From: Hahella sp. HN01
GTDB taxonomy: Bacteria > Pseudomonadota > Gammaproteobacteria > Pseudomonadales > Oleiphilaceae
NCBI RefSeq assembly: GCF_018986435.1
Contig: NZ_JAHMIN010000006.1
Span: 1-61,436, forward strand
Direction: 5' to 3'
Length of the DNA stretch: 61,436 nt
The notes under the pieces were generated by a model. That model searched no databases, was not told the DNA's origin, and worked only from the letters and a program-made list of their open reading frames with translations. Positions within the stretch are counted from its first letter, which is position 1; each line of letters starts with the position of its first letter. This document shows, in pieces, positions 60,956 to 61,436 of the stretch. The position numbers and the translations under genes are program-made.

Positions 60956-61436
60956 GTCAACGACAGCGCACCCAGATAATTTCCGCCATTGGCGTCAGCA
61001 TCCTGGCGCCGGCGGCGATGATCGTGGCCATGACCGTTAACGGCGGGCAGGACGCCGGCGCTTCCAGCGAACATGCGCAACGTCGCATACAGGCGGAACT
61101 GGCGCGTTGGCGCAAGCTGGATGCAAACGGCGCGGAGGTGGCGCCCAAGGTGGGGCCTTGGGCATGTGTGGCGGACGCCCGCAATAACGTGATTTGGGAA
61201 GTGAAGAGCTGGCAGGAAAATGTCCATCACTACAAATCCAGTTTTTCCTGGCGGTTGAATGACCGCGGCGAAACGGGGCGGGGCAGTTGCATTCTCGGCG
61301 ACCATATTCAGCCTTGCGACACCGATGATCTGATTGCGGCGCTGAATCGGGTTCGATACTGCGGCGTCGCCTCCTGGCGTTTGCCGACCATTGAGGAATT
61401 GCGCTCCTTGATGGACCGGGAAACCTATCCCGGCCA
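60952..61436 (+). CDS. DUF1566-domain protein, 5' part
   Basis: The gene begins at ATG 60952, overlapping the previous stop by 4 bases, and runs off the right edge. It starts with a signal-anchor helix (IISAIGVSILAPAAMIVAM) followed by a periplasmic segment. The DUF1566/Lcl_C pattern is seen: WEVKSWQENVHHYKSSFSW, then SWRLPTIEELRSLMDRE. DUF1566 domains occur in adhesion and envelope proteins and sometimes beside heme proteins. The coupling suggests it works with the b561/EB_dh protein. Confidence 0.8.
   Translation, partial: MSQRQRTQIISAIGVSILAPAAMIVAMTVNGGQDAGASSEHAQRRIQAELARWRKLDANGAEVAPKVGPWACVADARNNVIWEVKSWQENVHHYKSSFSWRLNDRGETGRGSCILGDHIQPCDTDDLIAALNRVRYCGVASWRLPTIEELRSLMDRETYPG

Noticed and set aside
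1-61436. CRISPR arrays, tRNA or rRNA genes and complete insertion sequences
   Set aside because: None were seen: no regularly spaced repeats, cloverleaf sequences or transposase motifs.

Overview
The window looks like chromosome from a GC-rich, free-living gammaproteobacterium, probably marine. Gene style and content (chemosensory cluster, H-NOX, secreted M6 protease, branched-chain keto acid dehydrogenase) recall Hahella or a close relative. That assignment is inference; no rRNA or tRNA gene is visible to confirm it. Most of the sequence is densely coding. Lower-GC accessory patches lie at about 1-2280 and 7350-9400.

Layout. 1-2282: AT-rich patch with a GNAT acetyltransferase, two unrecognised small proteins and a frameshifted small membrane protein. 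2283-4737: secreted GH5 glycosidase and a membrane protein. 4738-5404: two near-identical 134-bp inverted-repeat elements plus a half copy. 5405-6740: HupE/UreJ protein and its anchor partner. 6961-9928: orphans, a disrupted gene, a divergent HxlR/SDR pair and a lipoprotein. 10653-14737: operon of RimK-like ligase, MscS channel, soluble MgtE-like protein and MgtE. 15023-16080: repeat pair and alpha/beta hydrolase.

16238-32018 is one large signalling island. It has a receiver-kinase, a REC-GGDEF*-EAL regulator, CheY, STAS, CheA, MCP, CheW, CheR, a tandem CheD and CheB. An opposing operon encodes an H-NOX nitric oxide sensor, a hybrid kinase and a response regulator. CheA carries an extra segment matching the MshEN c-di-GMP-binding motif, and an EAL regulator sits beside it, so a c-di-GMP/NO/chemosensory circuit is plausible.

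32200-34869: a manganese-type (yybP-ykoY) riboswitch before a cation/Ca2+ exchanger, then an orphan. 34908-41908: SDR, LysR regulator and a four-gene operon (opine dehydrogenase, PLP decarboxylase, cysteine-synthase-like enzyme, EamA exporter) that looks like an undescribed opine or metallophore-type pathway. 42003-47752: branched-chain 2-oxoacid dehydrogenase E1alpha, E1beta and E2 followed by a eukaryote-like protein kinase, with a LiuR-like box upstream. 48138-51974: beta-propeller protein, MerR regulator with CDF transporter, YfbR nucleotidase and an EamA transporter. 52405-57920: M6 metalloprotease, a small secreted protein resembling the protease N-terminal domain, a secreted orphan, a lytic transglycosylase and an expansin. 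58056-58808: second manganese-type riboswitch before a GDT1/UPF0016 transporter. 59429-61436: membrane cytochrome-like protein and the start of a DUF1566 protein.

The strongest leads are the MshEN-like segment in CheA, the half-dead tandem CheD, the opine-type operon, the kinase in the bkd operon, the protease-domain-like small secreted protein and the riboswitch pair.
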